Of a stretch of 7,507 nucleotides of DNA, positions 1 to 5,695 are shown piece after piece (position 1 is the first letter of the stretch; each line of letters begins with the position of its first letter). Both the position numbers and the translations under genes were made by a program. Below the pieces are notes generated by a model that saw nothing but the letters and a program-made list of their open reading frames with translations, had not been told where the DNA came from and ran no database searches. This stretch comes from Candidatus Bathyarchaeota archaeon (lineage in GTDB: Archaea; Thermoproteota; Bathyarchaeia; Bathyarchaeales; Bathyarchaeaceae), in NCBI GenBank assembly GCA_020344435.1, contig CP070826.1, forward strand, positions 777,835 through 785,341, written 5' to 3'.

Positions 1-540
1 TACACTCTCATACATCCCTACAATGACCTTAAGATCATTGCTGGTGCCGGAACCGCAGCCTACGAACTAATCAAGGAAACGGGCGAACTCGACTACGTTT
101 TCAGCCCAGTGGGGGGCGGTGGGCTGCTGAGCGGAACAGCGATCGCAACGAAAGGCTTGGCCCCATCATCCAAAGTCATTGGTGTCGAACCAAAAAATGC
201 AGATGACGCCTATCAATCACTGAAGGCAGGAAAGATCATCCCTGCTGACGCCCCAAATACGATAGCTGATGGATTGAGAACGTCTCTGGGGACTAACACC
301 TTCCGAGTAATAGAAGAGAAAGTGGATCAGATAATAACTGTCTCCGAAAGAGAGATTGCTGACGCGATGCAGTTCATCTGGGAAAGGATGAAACTGCTGG
401 TTGAACCTTCAGGAGCGGTTTCATTAGCAGGAGTGCTTTCAAAGCAGATAGATTTGCAGTCTCAGAAAGTGGGGGTAATACTCAGTGGAGGAAACATTGA
501 CTTGACCGATTTCTTCGCCAAGATTCAGCGAGAAATTTAG
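1..540 (+). CDS. PLP-dependent serine/threonine dehydratase or serine racemase, C-terminal 179 residues (5' partial)
   Basis: Fold-type II PLP enzyme of the threonine dehydratase/serine racemase family. It deaminates or racemises serine or threonine in the cytoplasm. The reading frame is open from base 1 and has no start in the window, so the N-terminal half with the PLP-binding lysine lies outside. In fragment numbering, the glycine loop that holds the PLP phosphate is GGGG at 38-41, preceded by SPV. VEPKNADDAYQS (62-73) matches the serine racemase segment whose Glu, Ala and Asp bind a divalent metal (here E63, A67, D69). TIADGL is at 87-92 and ERMKLLVEPSGAV at 128-140. SGGN (162-165) supplies the serine facing the pyridine nitrogen. 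The protein ends about 14 residues after SGGN, so there is no ACT regulatory domain, unlike biosynthetic IlvA. The match to eukaryotic-type serine racemase is strong, but racemase cannot be told from dehydratase by sequence. GTG at 109 is an internal codon, not the start. Confidence 0.93.
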   Translation, partial: YTLIHPYNDLKIIAGAGTAAYELIKETGELDYVFSPVGGGGLLSGTAIATKGLAPSSKVIGVEPKNADDAYQSLKAGKIIPADAPNTIADGLRTSLGTNTFRVIEEKVDQIITVSEREIADAMQFIWERMKLLVEPSGAVSLAGVLSKQIDLQSQKVGVILSGGNIDLTDFFAKIQREI

Positions 541-601
541 TCCTCCAATTGAGCGTCCAGTGTATCAATTAATTGGACTACTGAAACAGCGTTGAAACCT
601 G

Positions 602-617
602 AAATCGGTAGATTTTT
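602..617 (+). terminator. Small stem-loop with T run between convergent genes
   Basis: AAATC (602-606) pairs with GATTT (611-615) around a GGTA loop, and the T run continues to 617. It lies in the 80-base gap after the dehydratase and before the end of the opposing small membrane gene. A larger imperfect hairpin, TCCAATTGA (544-552) with TTAATTGGA (569-577) including one G-T pair, lies just after the stop codon. Archaeal termination depends mainly on T tracts, so the T run may matter more than the stem. The function is inferred from position. Confidence 0.3.
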
Positions 618-620
618 GAT

Positions 621-848
621 CTATCTTGCAACAGTTTCGCTTGTGTAGGCCCAGATCGTTACCAGAAACATTGTCAGCAGGGCGCCAGCAAGCCCTGACA
701 GCATCCAGTCCCAACTTATCATTGGGAAGTGACTGATGAGCCACGGCACTGCATATTCGTAGGTGAGCTTTGCGAAGATTCCAGCGAAGAAGCCTAGCAG
801 CGAAAACGACAACAGTATTTTTATTCTTTCACCCATTGCATTCACCAT
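621..848 (-). CDS. Small membrane protein with two transmembrane segments, function unknown
   Basis: A 75-residue frame that I do not recognise as a named family. Two hydrophobic segments are clear: residues about 10-35 (rich in Leu, Phe, Ala, Gly) and about 48-68 (WMLSGLAGALLTMFLVTIW). They are joined by an aromatic loop, with charged residues at both ends, so a two-helix integral membrane protein is likely. Two starts compete. ATG at 848 has a CTAAAAAG box (880 to 873) centred about 27 bases upstream, which fits a leaderless transcript. ATG at 836 (71 residues) is preceded by GGTGA (846 to 842) at 5-base spacing. It is convergent with the dehydratase gene and divergent from the cdv cluster. 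No other frame in 600-1000 looks coding, and the clean hydropathy pattern supports a real gene, but homologues would be needed to prove it. Confidence 0.6.
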   Translation of the reverse strand: MVNAMGERIKILLSFSLLGFFAGIFAKLTYEYAVPWLISHFPMISWDWMLSGLAGALLTMFLVTIWAYTSETVAR

Positions 849-1025
849 TGTTTTAATAGTGTAAACGCCGCCCTTTTTAGGTTAACTTACACAGTTATGT
901 CTATTTGAGCAAATACGCCTATCTCCTATTTGCGTGTTGAATTTAAAGCCCAAAACCAAAAGAAAAGGACGATATACCTCTGTATCTATGCGCTAGTATT
1001 CTCTACGTATTAATAATGTAATAAT
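849..1025. promoter_or_regulatory. Divergent promoter region for the small membrane gene and the cdv cluster
   Basis: This is a 177-base AT-rich spacer with no coding potential that I can see. For the minus-strand gene, CTAAAAAG (880 to 873) is a plausible TATA box placed for a start at about 849. For the cdv cluster no single box stands out. TTTAAA (942-947) and GATATACC (971-978) are candidates implying short 5' leaders. The stretch right before ATG 1026 is a run of A and T (1010-1025) with no Shine-Dalgarno sequence, so the first cdv gene is probably read from a leaderless or weakly led message. TBP/TFB sites are inferred only. Confidence 0.4.
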
Positions 1026-1742
1026 ATGCTTAAAGAAGCCCTCATTCTAGAGGAATCTAATTTGTCTGAGAAATTCGCTAAGAAGTGGGGAGAACCCTAC
1101 GATAAGACACCTCTCACCAACAAAATCAAGGAAGCTGTCCGGCCTCCAGGGCCACTCAAGCCACGCCTCGACCTCGCAATCAGACGCATCGAGCTCCAGA
1201 CACAAAAGTTGGACAAAGCAACAGACCGCTTCAGTGATCGCGACAAATCAATCTTCGCGCGAATAGTCAACGCTTACCAAAAGCATGACATGCCACGAGC
1301 CAACGTCTTCGCCAATGAACTCGCAGAGATACGAAAGATGGAAAAGATGATAATGCACGCAAGACTCGCACTTGAACAGATTGTGCTCAGATTGAGAACG
1401 GTCTCAGAACTCGGTGACGTCGTCACAAACTTGGCTCCAGCAATCGGAGTGCTACGAAGCGTGAAAAACGGAATGTCCGCAGTCTTTCCAGAAGCAGAAA
1501 GAGAGCTCGGCCACATCGGAGACCTACTCAGCGGAATAGTCATGGACGCTGGCCAAACATCAGGGATTGGCCTAAACTTCGACACTGCAAGTGATGAAGC
1601 TCAAATGGTCCTGCAAGAAGCAGCAACGGTCGCAGAGCAGAAGATGAAGGATAAATTCCCGGAGCTACCAGCAGGCATACCATCGATAAGTGTGAAGGAG
1701 GAAGCTTCCAGTCAAACATTCGGTGAGGGGGCTTCAACGTAG
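1026..1742 (+). CDS. ESCRT-III (Snf7-like) paralogue of CdvB without a winged helix
   Basis: An ESCRT-III-family protein of 238 residues, expected to polymerise on the inner face of the membrane and help constrict the division neck. After a variable N-terminus with FAKKWG (17-22) and a proline-rich GPLKPRLDLAIRRI (42-55), the helical core runs from about 46 to 170. It contains the hallmark FANELAEIRK (95-104), followed by LEQIVLRLRTVSELG and GVLRSVKNGM. A conserved-looking tail helix, DEAQMVLQEAATVAEQKMKD (190-209), leads into FPELPAGIPSI (211-221), a proline-rich stretch that could act as a MIT-interacting motif for CdvC. The C-terminal winged helix of the other ESCRT-III gene here is absent. 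Over 76 core residues I count about 36 identities with that protein. The tail resembles CdvB paralogues of Thaumarchaeota as I recall them. It lies 49 bases before cdvA on the same strand. ATG 1026 is the first start in the frame and has no Shine-Dalgarno sequence. Confidence 0.9.
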   Translation: MLKEALILEESNLSEKFAKKWGEPYDKTPLTNKIKEAVRPPGPLKPRLDLAIRRIELQTQKLDKATDRFSDRDKSIFARIVNAYQKHDMPRANVFANELAEIRKMEKMIMHARLALEQIVLRLRTVSELGDVVTNLAPAIGVLRSVKNGMSAVFPEAERELGHIGDLLSGIVMDAGQTSGIGLNFDTASDEAQMVLQEAATVAEQKMKDKFPELPAGIPSISVKEEASSQTFGEGAST

Positions 1743-1791
1743 ACGGAAACCCAAGGAAAAACTACCATAATACCGAAGGAATGAGAAAGCC

Positions 1792-2511
1792 ATGAGTCAG
1801 CTATCTCCCAAACCCTTTCTTTTTATAGGCAAGCCAGTCAGAGACGAATACGGACGCCAGATAGGAAGAATCGCATCCTTCATGGTCAAACCAAACGGAA
1901 GAATCGACGGAGTCTTCATCGAGCACGGTGACGGAGAATTCATTCGTTACCCCAACGACCAGTTCAGAATAAACGGCGATAGCATCGTGATCTTACCTTC
2001 AATAAAACTGAAGGTGAAGTCCCTCTGCAACGAGATACCCCTGATATGGAGAAAGGATCAAGCACTGAGCACACTTTCAAAAAAGAAGGGATTTCCATCA
2101 GACCTCTTCAACGTGCTACACGAAAACTTTGACGGTGCCTTGAATCAACTGAAGAAGGACGCTCAGGACACCCTCGACCTCATAGACCAAAAGACCGAGA
2201 AATGCGACCAGCAGATCAAGGACCTCCACGCCGCTCTAATAAATCTAGAAATCGCACGCGTAATAGGAAGACTAAACGACACGGCATACCAAACAGCAAT
2301 GGGCATTATACAGCAGGCTCTGAAACAAGCCAACGAAGAAAAGACCGATCTTGAATCCATGAGGAAGGAGCTATCTAACCTAATCCTTGGCGAGAGCTCT
2401 GAGGAGACGCCAGCAACCACAGCACAAGAAGAGGAGAAGGAAGAAGAAGCTCCTCCGGATTCACAGCTTCCCGAGCCACCAGTTGTAGTTGACGTGAAGC
2501 CCGCTTCCTAA
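1792..2511 (+). CDS. cdvA: Cell division protein CdvA (PRC barrel plus coiled coil)
   Basis: CdvA is the archaeal-specific membrane-associated protein that marks mid-cell and recruits ESCRT-III. It has 239 residues, close to the usual CdvA length. Residues 8-72 form a PRC-barrel-like beta domain (FIGKPVRDEYGRQIGRIASF, then IDGVFIE and FIRYPNDQFRI). Residues about 105-198 are a long charged helix with coiled-coil character (LNQLKKDAQDTLDLIDQKTE). The last 40 residues are acidic and proline-rich, with a Glu-rich run at 212-219 and LPEPPVVVDV at 226-235. In Sulfolobus the CdvA C-terminal peptide binds the CdvB winged helix, and this tail is the obvious counterpart, though that is inference. A weak purine-rich site (GAAGGA, 1775-1780) lies 11 bases before ATG 1792. 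Only 23 bases separate the stop from cdvB, so the genes are probably cotranscribed. Confidence 0.93.
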   Translation: MSQLSPKPFLFIGKPVRDEYGRQIGRIASFMVKPNGRIDGVFIEHGDGEFIRYPNDQFRINGDSIVILPSIKLKVKSLCNEIPLIWRKDQALSTLSKKKGFPSDLFNVLHENFDGALNQLKKDAQDTLDLIDQKTEKCDQQIKDLHAALINLEIARVIGRLNDTAYQTAMGIIQQALKQANEEKTDLESMRKELSNLILGESSEETPATTAQEEEKEEEAPPDSQLPEPPVVVDVKPAS

Positions 2512-2534
2512 AAATCGACTCCGGGTGGTGGATC

Positions 2535-3419
2535 GTGCTCGACAGATTCTTTCAGTCACCTCCACCGCTCGAAGAGATGATTCCGAAGGCAATAAGGAAG
2601 CTCAAGATCCAGCATGTAAAGCTGGAACGGGTTATAGTCAGACTGCGTCAACGAGATCATGTTCTCTTCAAGAGATGCACGATAGCAGTTGAGAACGAAA
2701 ACAGAGAAAGAGCGATAATCTTCGCCAATGAGCTGGCCGAGATCAGAAGATTAATGGGCATGATCACGAGAACCCAGATCGTAATAGAATGCGTCATCTT
2801 AAGGCTCGAAACAGTCAAGGAATTAAACACCATAGTCATAGATCTGAAGCCCGTCGTAGGCGTACTTCGGAGCGTAACAAGAGGCCTCGACACTGCCATG
2901 CCCGAGGTCGCTTCTGAGCTAGACCAAGTCGGCGAAGCAATCAATGAAACACTAGCCACGACTCAAATCAGCTCTCCTCCGGCAGTAATCCCTCTCCAGA
3001 AGACCCCTGAAAGTGAAGAAATACTAGCAGAAGTATCATCGCTGTTGGGGGAGGAATTGGCAACAAGGCTCCCCGCACCACCTGTATCCGTCATTGTAGC
3101 AGAGGGGCCCAAGCAGGTGGAAGAGGTGAGACAAGCTGTTGCTCTGGCCGCCAGCTGCTCGGAAGCCTATGAACAAAGAGATTCACAGGACTACGTCTGC
3201 AAAGACATGGAGCTGCAACGCTTATCCTTCAGAATTGAACGCCCTGTCTCGATTGAGGATCGAGTCCTAGAGTATGCAAAACGCTGCCAAGGCAAGTTTG
3301 ATGTTGCCCAATGTGCTGTTGAGTTGAACGCTTCATCCCGAGATGTTGAAGAGGCCCTTGAAAGCCTAGGAGCAGAGGGGAAGATAAAGATGAAATTAGA
3401 GGTTGGTGATCAATCATGA
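2535..3419 (+). CDS. cdvB: Cell division protein CdvB: ESCRT-III core with C-terminal winged helix
   Basis: The CdvA-recruited ESCRT-III protein, 294 residues. The helical core (about 15-140) carries IIFANELAEIRR (61-72), VILRLETVKELN and KPVVGVLRSV, aligning without gaps to the first ESCRT-III of the cluster. A low-complexity linker (about 145-235) includes TRLPAPPVSV (177-186), a candidate proline-rich MIT-interacting motif for CdvC. Residues 238-290 (VSIEDRVLEYAKRC, then CAVELNASSRDVEEALESLG, then GKIKMKLEV) have the helix-helix-helix-strand pattern of the winged helix by which Sulfolobus CdvB binds CdvA. The start is GTG at 2535, supported by a strong purine site GGTGGTGG (2524-2531). The next in-frame start, ATG 2577, would remove 14 N-terminal residues and lacks comparable support. 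The stop overlaps the cdvC start by 4 bases (ATGA), implying coupled translation. Confidence 0.93.
   Translation: MLDRFFQSPPPLEEMIPKAIRKLKIQHVKLERVIVRLRQRDHVLFKRCTIAVENENRERAIIFANELAEIRRLMGMITRTQIVIECVILRLETVKELNTIVIDLKPVVGVLRSVTRGLDTAMPEVASELDQVGEAINETLATTQISSPPAVIPLQKTPESEEILAEVSSLLGEELATRLPAPPVSVIVAEGPKQVEEVRQAVALAASCSEAYEQRDSQDYVCKDMELQRLSFRIERPVSIEDRVLEYAKRCQGKFDVAQCAVELNASSRDVEEALESLGAEGKIKMKLEVGDQS
3405..3411 (+). promoter_or_regulatory. Ribosome binding site of cdvC inside cdvB
   Basis: GGTGATC is complementary to the GATCACC of the archaeal 16S rRNA 3' end (known consensus). It sits four bases before ATG 3416, within the last codons of cdvB. It fixes the cdvC start and, with the ATGA overlap, supports translational coupling of CdvB and its disassembly ATPase. 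Confidence 0.75.
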
Positions 3420-4576
3420 ACGCGTCCCAAGAGCTTGAGAAAGCTGCAACAAACCACGCTATCGAGGCCATTCGGCTGGACAAGCAAGGCTCCAGAGGAA
3501 TGGCCATAACAATGTATCAGAAGGCTATCGAGACCTTACTCAAGCTGGTTCGATTATATCCTAATTATAGATTGAACTCGGTCTACATCCAGCGAGCAAC
3601 AGCATACCAAGAGAGGATAAAAGTGTTGCAAGGCGCAGGTCCCTACCAAGTACAGCCTGAAGAGAGACCAAACGAAACCTCAACGTCTTCAGGAAAGGAG
3701 AAGGCAAGTTATGACGAGCTCGTACTTAAAGAGAAACCTGACGTGAAATGGCTCCAGGTTGTAGGTCTGGAACCGGCAAAGAAAGCCGTTAAGGAAGCCA
3801 TCGTTTATCCAGTTCAGCGGCCCGACCTATTTCCTTTGGGATGGCCTAGAGGAATTCTCCTATTCGGACCGCCTGGCTGTGGAAAGACTCTGCTCGCAGC
3901 AGCAGTTGCCACGGAGATTGAAGCATCCTTCATGTCGGTTGACGCTGCATCAGTTATGTCTAAGTGGCTCGGAGAGGGTGAGCGGAATGTTGCTAGGCTG
4001 TTTGTTTCGGCTAGAAAATCGGCCAACAATGGGTGTCCCGCCATAGTGTTCATCGATGAACTGGATTCACTGATTGGGATGCACTCAAGTGAGGTTGGAG
4101 GTGAAGCCCGAGTGCGAAATCAATTCCTGAAAGAGATGGATGGTGTGATAGATAAGGGTAAGAATCTCCATGCCTACGTGATCGGAGCCACAAACAAGCC
4201 TTGGGATCTTGACTGGCCGTTCATCAGGAGATTTCAGAAGCGGATCCTAGTTCCCCTGCCAGATCACAAAGCTCGCTTTGGAATGCTCAAACTATACACA
4301 ACACATCTGAACCTGGCTTCGGATGTGGATCTCCATGAGTTAGCCAGGCTATCTGAGGGTTTTTCTGGGAGTGACATACGCGACGTCTGCCAATCAGCGC
4401 ATCTGAGAGTCATCGGAGAACTCTTCGAGTCTGGCTTGGCAAACGACAAAAGAGCTCAGCCCAGAGCAATATCCATGAAAGATTTCAGAGGCATATTTGA
4501 GGAGCGGAAGCCCAGCGTTTCACTCGACATGGTAGCCTCATACAATCGTTGGTTCGACGCGTTCAAGGCTCTATAG
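3416..4576 (+). CDS. cdvC: Cell division protein CdvC: Vps4-type AAA ATPase with N-terminal MIT domain
   Basis: CdvC is the ATPase that extracts and disassembles ESCRT-III subunits during division. It has 386 residues, near the usual size. The MIT three-helix bundle spans about 3-75 (LEKAATNHAIEAIRLDKQGS, then AITMYQKAIETLLKL, then YIQRATAYQERIKVL), followed by a flexible linker to about 100. The AAA domain follows: Walker A GPPGCGKT (151-158), substrate-gripping pore loop SKWLGEGE (182-189), Walker B VFIDELD (211-217, catalytic E215), sensor 1 at N260 in GATNKPWDLD, and paired arginine fingers R271 and R272 in IRRFQKR. The small helical domain carries SEGFSGSDIRDVC (313-325). All catalytic residues are present, so it should be active. 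The beta domain insertion of eukaryotic Vps4 is not evident. It is last in the four-gene cluster and overlaps cdvB by 4 bases. Confidence 0.96.
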   Translation: MNASQELEKAATNHAIEAIRLDKQGSRGMAITMYQKAIETLLKLVRLYPNYRLNSVYIQRATAYQERIKVLQGAGPYQVQPEERPNETSTSSGKEKASYDELVLKEKPDVKWLQVVGLEPAKKAVKEAIVYPVQRPDLFPLGWPRGILLFGPPGCGKTLLAAAVATEIEASFMSVDAASVMSKWLGEGERNVARLFVSARKSANNGCPAIVFIDELDSLIGMHSSEVGGEARVRNQFLKEMDGVIDKGKNLHAYVIGATNKPWDLDWPFIRRFQKRILVPLPDHKARFGMLKLYTTHLNLASDVDLHELARLSEGFSGSDIRDVCQSAHLRVIGELFESGLANDKRAQPRAISMKDFRGIFEERKPSVSLDMVASYNRWFDAFKAL

Positions 4577-4596
4577 TCTTAGGTGGGATTTGGATA

Positions 4597-4669
4597 GGTT
4601 TAGAGAGACTAGTTCTCGTACGTAGAATCAGAAAACTCTCCTTTCTCTTTCAGCGAACCTCTCTAAGCC
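4597..4669. repeat. Inverted repeat with 11-base arms downstream of cdvC
   Basis: GGTTTAGAGAG (4597-4607) pairs with CTCTCTAAGCC (4659-4669) over 11 positions, ten Watson-Crick and one G-T, around a 51-base loop. The loop contains the palindromes ACTAGT and CGTACG and a pyrimidine-rich run (CTCTCCTTTCTCTTTC, 4636-4651). It occupies the 162-base gap between cdvC and the next gene. It may be part of a transcription end signal, a structured 3' UTR or a small RNA. I see no tRNA features and no C/D box pair. Confidence 0.45.
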
Positions 4670-4723
4670 CCAAAAAACCCCTGTGCGCAGCGAAGCCCAT
4701 TTCGTTTCCGCGTACACATAACG

Positions 4724-4730
4724 TTTAAAA
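4724..4730 (+). promoter_or_regulatory. TATA-like box for the first S-component-like gene
   Basis: TTTAAAA is centred about 24 bases before ATG 4751, the archaeal spacing from TATA box to transcription start. It therefore predicts a leaderless mRNA beginning at or near that ATG, and it separates this gene transcriptionally from the cdv cluster. This is inferred from sequence and spacing only. Confidence 0.45.
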
Positions 4731-4750
4731 GTCGATTCTTGCGTAAATGG

Positions 4751-5563
4751 ATGAACACCATGAGATTCAGGATAAGCAGCAAAGAACTGGCGTTAACCGC
4801 TGTTTTTGCGGCTCTTTACATAGCTGTGGCCACGCCACCCTGGAAGATTCCGGTTATCGGGGGAAAGGGAAGCCTTGAGCCAAGCTCTGTGCTAGGCCCC
4901 GTGTTTGGTTTTGTTCTTGGGCCATATCTGGGTTTTATTGCAGCTTTTCTGGGCGCATTGATTGCGTTGGTCTTACCGCCTGGTTTCACTGGTGATATGG
5001 GCGGTTTGTTGATGCCTTTCACTCCAGCGATATCCGCTTTCGTGGCTGGTTGTCTCACCAGCAGATTTCTGGCTTCAAAGAAGATTAAGGGGTGGATGAT
5101 TGGGGCTCTAACTATGCTGATCTTGATCGTATGCTGGTTCCTATACTTCTTTGGCGTATGGAACTTTGGTTACGGGCCAATCACGGATACAAAACTAGCG
5201 TATATTGTTGCGTATCCCATCTTACACGTTACTGGACTCATGATTCCTTTGATCTTCAGAGACCGGCTTAGGGAGTTCTTTCTGGTCATTAGGAAGGGAT
5301 GGTTTTCGATTCCAGTGGCTCTGATTTGCTGGTCTGCCATGTTGTCTAATCACATGCTGGGGAACCTCATCTACGTTGCATTCAGATGGCCCGTGACACT
5401 TCCCAGCATAATGCCTGATCTTCCCAAGATCTTCATAGTCTCTATTCCACCTGTGTTGCTTGAACGACTAACTCTTACAATTGTTGCTGCTTTGATATCA
5501 TTAGCGTTGATACCCGTGCTGAAAGCAGGCAAGTTACTACCGCGAATGCTAGAAGAAGAGTAA
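4751..5563 (+). CDS. Polytopic membrane protein resembling an ECF-transporter S component
   Basis: An integral membrane protein of 270 residues with six or seven hydrophobic segments (about 12-28, 46-75, 85-103, 114-135, 148-168, 186-210, 226-256). The N-terminal LALTAVFAALYIA, a glycine/proline-rich loop, then GPVFGFVLGPYLGFIAAFLG resembles substrate-binding (S) components of energy-coupling-factor vitamin or metal transporters. The last segment starts with PPVLLERLT. The substrate cannot be named. No ECF ATPase or T subunit is in the window, so it would have to share these from elsewhere. ATG 4751 is chosen because TTTAAAA (4724-4730) is spaced for a leaderless message. TTG 4739 would add four residues without a ribosome site, and ATG 4760 is another option. 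It is followed 132 bases later by a clear paralogue. The fold assignment is by pattern and moderately sure. The gene itself is near certain. Confidence 0.78.
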   Translation: MNTMRFRISSKELALTAVFAALYIAVATPPWKIPVIGGKGSLEPSSVLGPVFGFVLGPYLGFIAAFLGALIALVLPPGFTGDMGGLLMPFTPAISAFVAGCLTSRFLASKKIKGWMIGALTMLILIVCWFLYFFGVWNFGYGPITDTKLAYIVAYPILHVTGLMIPLIFRDRLREFFLVIRKGWFSIPVALICWSAMLSNHMLGNLIYVAFRWPVTLPSIMPDLPKIFIVSIPPVLLERLTLTIVAALISLALIPVLKAGKLLPRMLEEE

Positions 5564-5601
5564 GGGTCTCCAACAGTTGGTGCCGCTGTCGACTCGTATA
5601 T

Positions 5602-5612
5602 GGCGTAGCGCC
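5602..5612. repeat. Short hairpin between the two S-component-like genes
   Basis: GGCG (5602-5605) pairs with CGCC (5609-5612) around a TAG loop. A second small palindrome, CCAACAGTTGG (5570-5580), lies just after the preceding stop codon. No T run follows either, so terminator function is doubtful. The rest of the 132-base gap (5564-5695) holds no gene that I can see. Confidence 0.25.
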
Positions 5613-5695
5613 TAAATTCTTAAGGCAGTCTATTGGAATCATGTAGCTTGAAGACTCTTCAATAAGGTATCTTGTGCACAAAGTGGGGGACAAGA

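Noticed and set aside
109..540. Reading the first gene as a complete 143-residue protein starting at GTG 109
   Set aside because: The same frame is open to base 1 and encodes conserved family sequence (IAGAGTAAYEL) before the glycine loop, so the gene is cut by the window edge.
1274..1737. Open minus-strand frames opposite the first ESCRT-III gene
   Set aside because: They are shadows: the plus-strand frame has clear ESCRT-III motifs, while these frames have serine-rich, family-free translations.
1781..1795. Five-codon mini-ORF (ATG AGA AAG CCA TGA) whose stop overlaps the cdvA start
   Set aside because: It looks like a leader peptide, but the purine site GAAGGA abuts its ATG with no spacing and the sequence is easily produced by chance. 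cdvA itself can use the same purine region.
4577..4738. A tRNA, C/D box RNA or CRISPR repeat in the gap after cdvC
   Set aside because: There is no acceptor/TPsiC pattern, no paired RUGAUGA and CUGA boxes, and no regularly spaced direct repeats.
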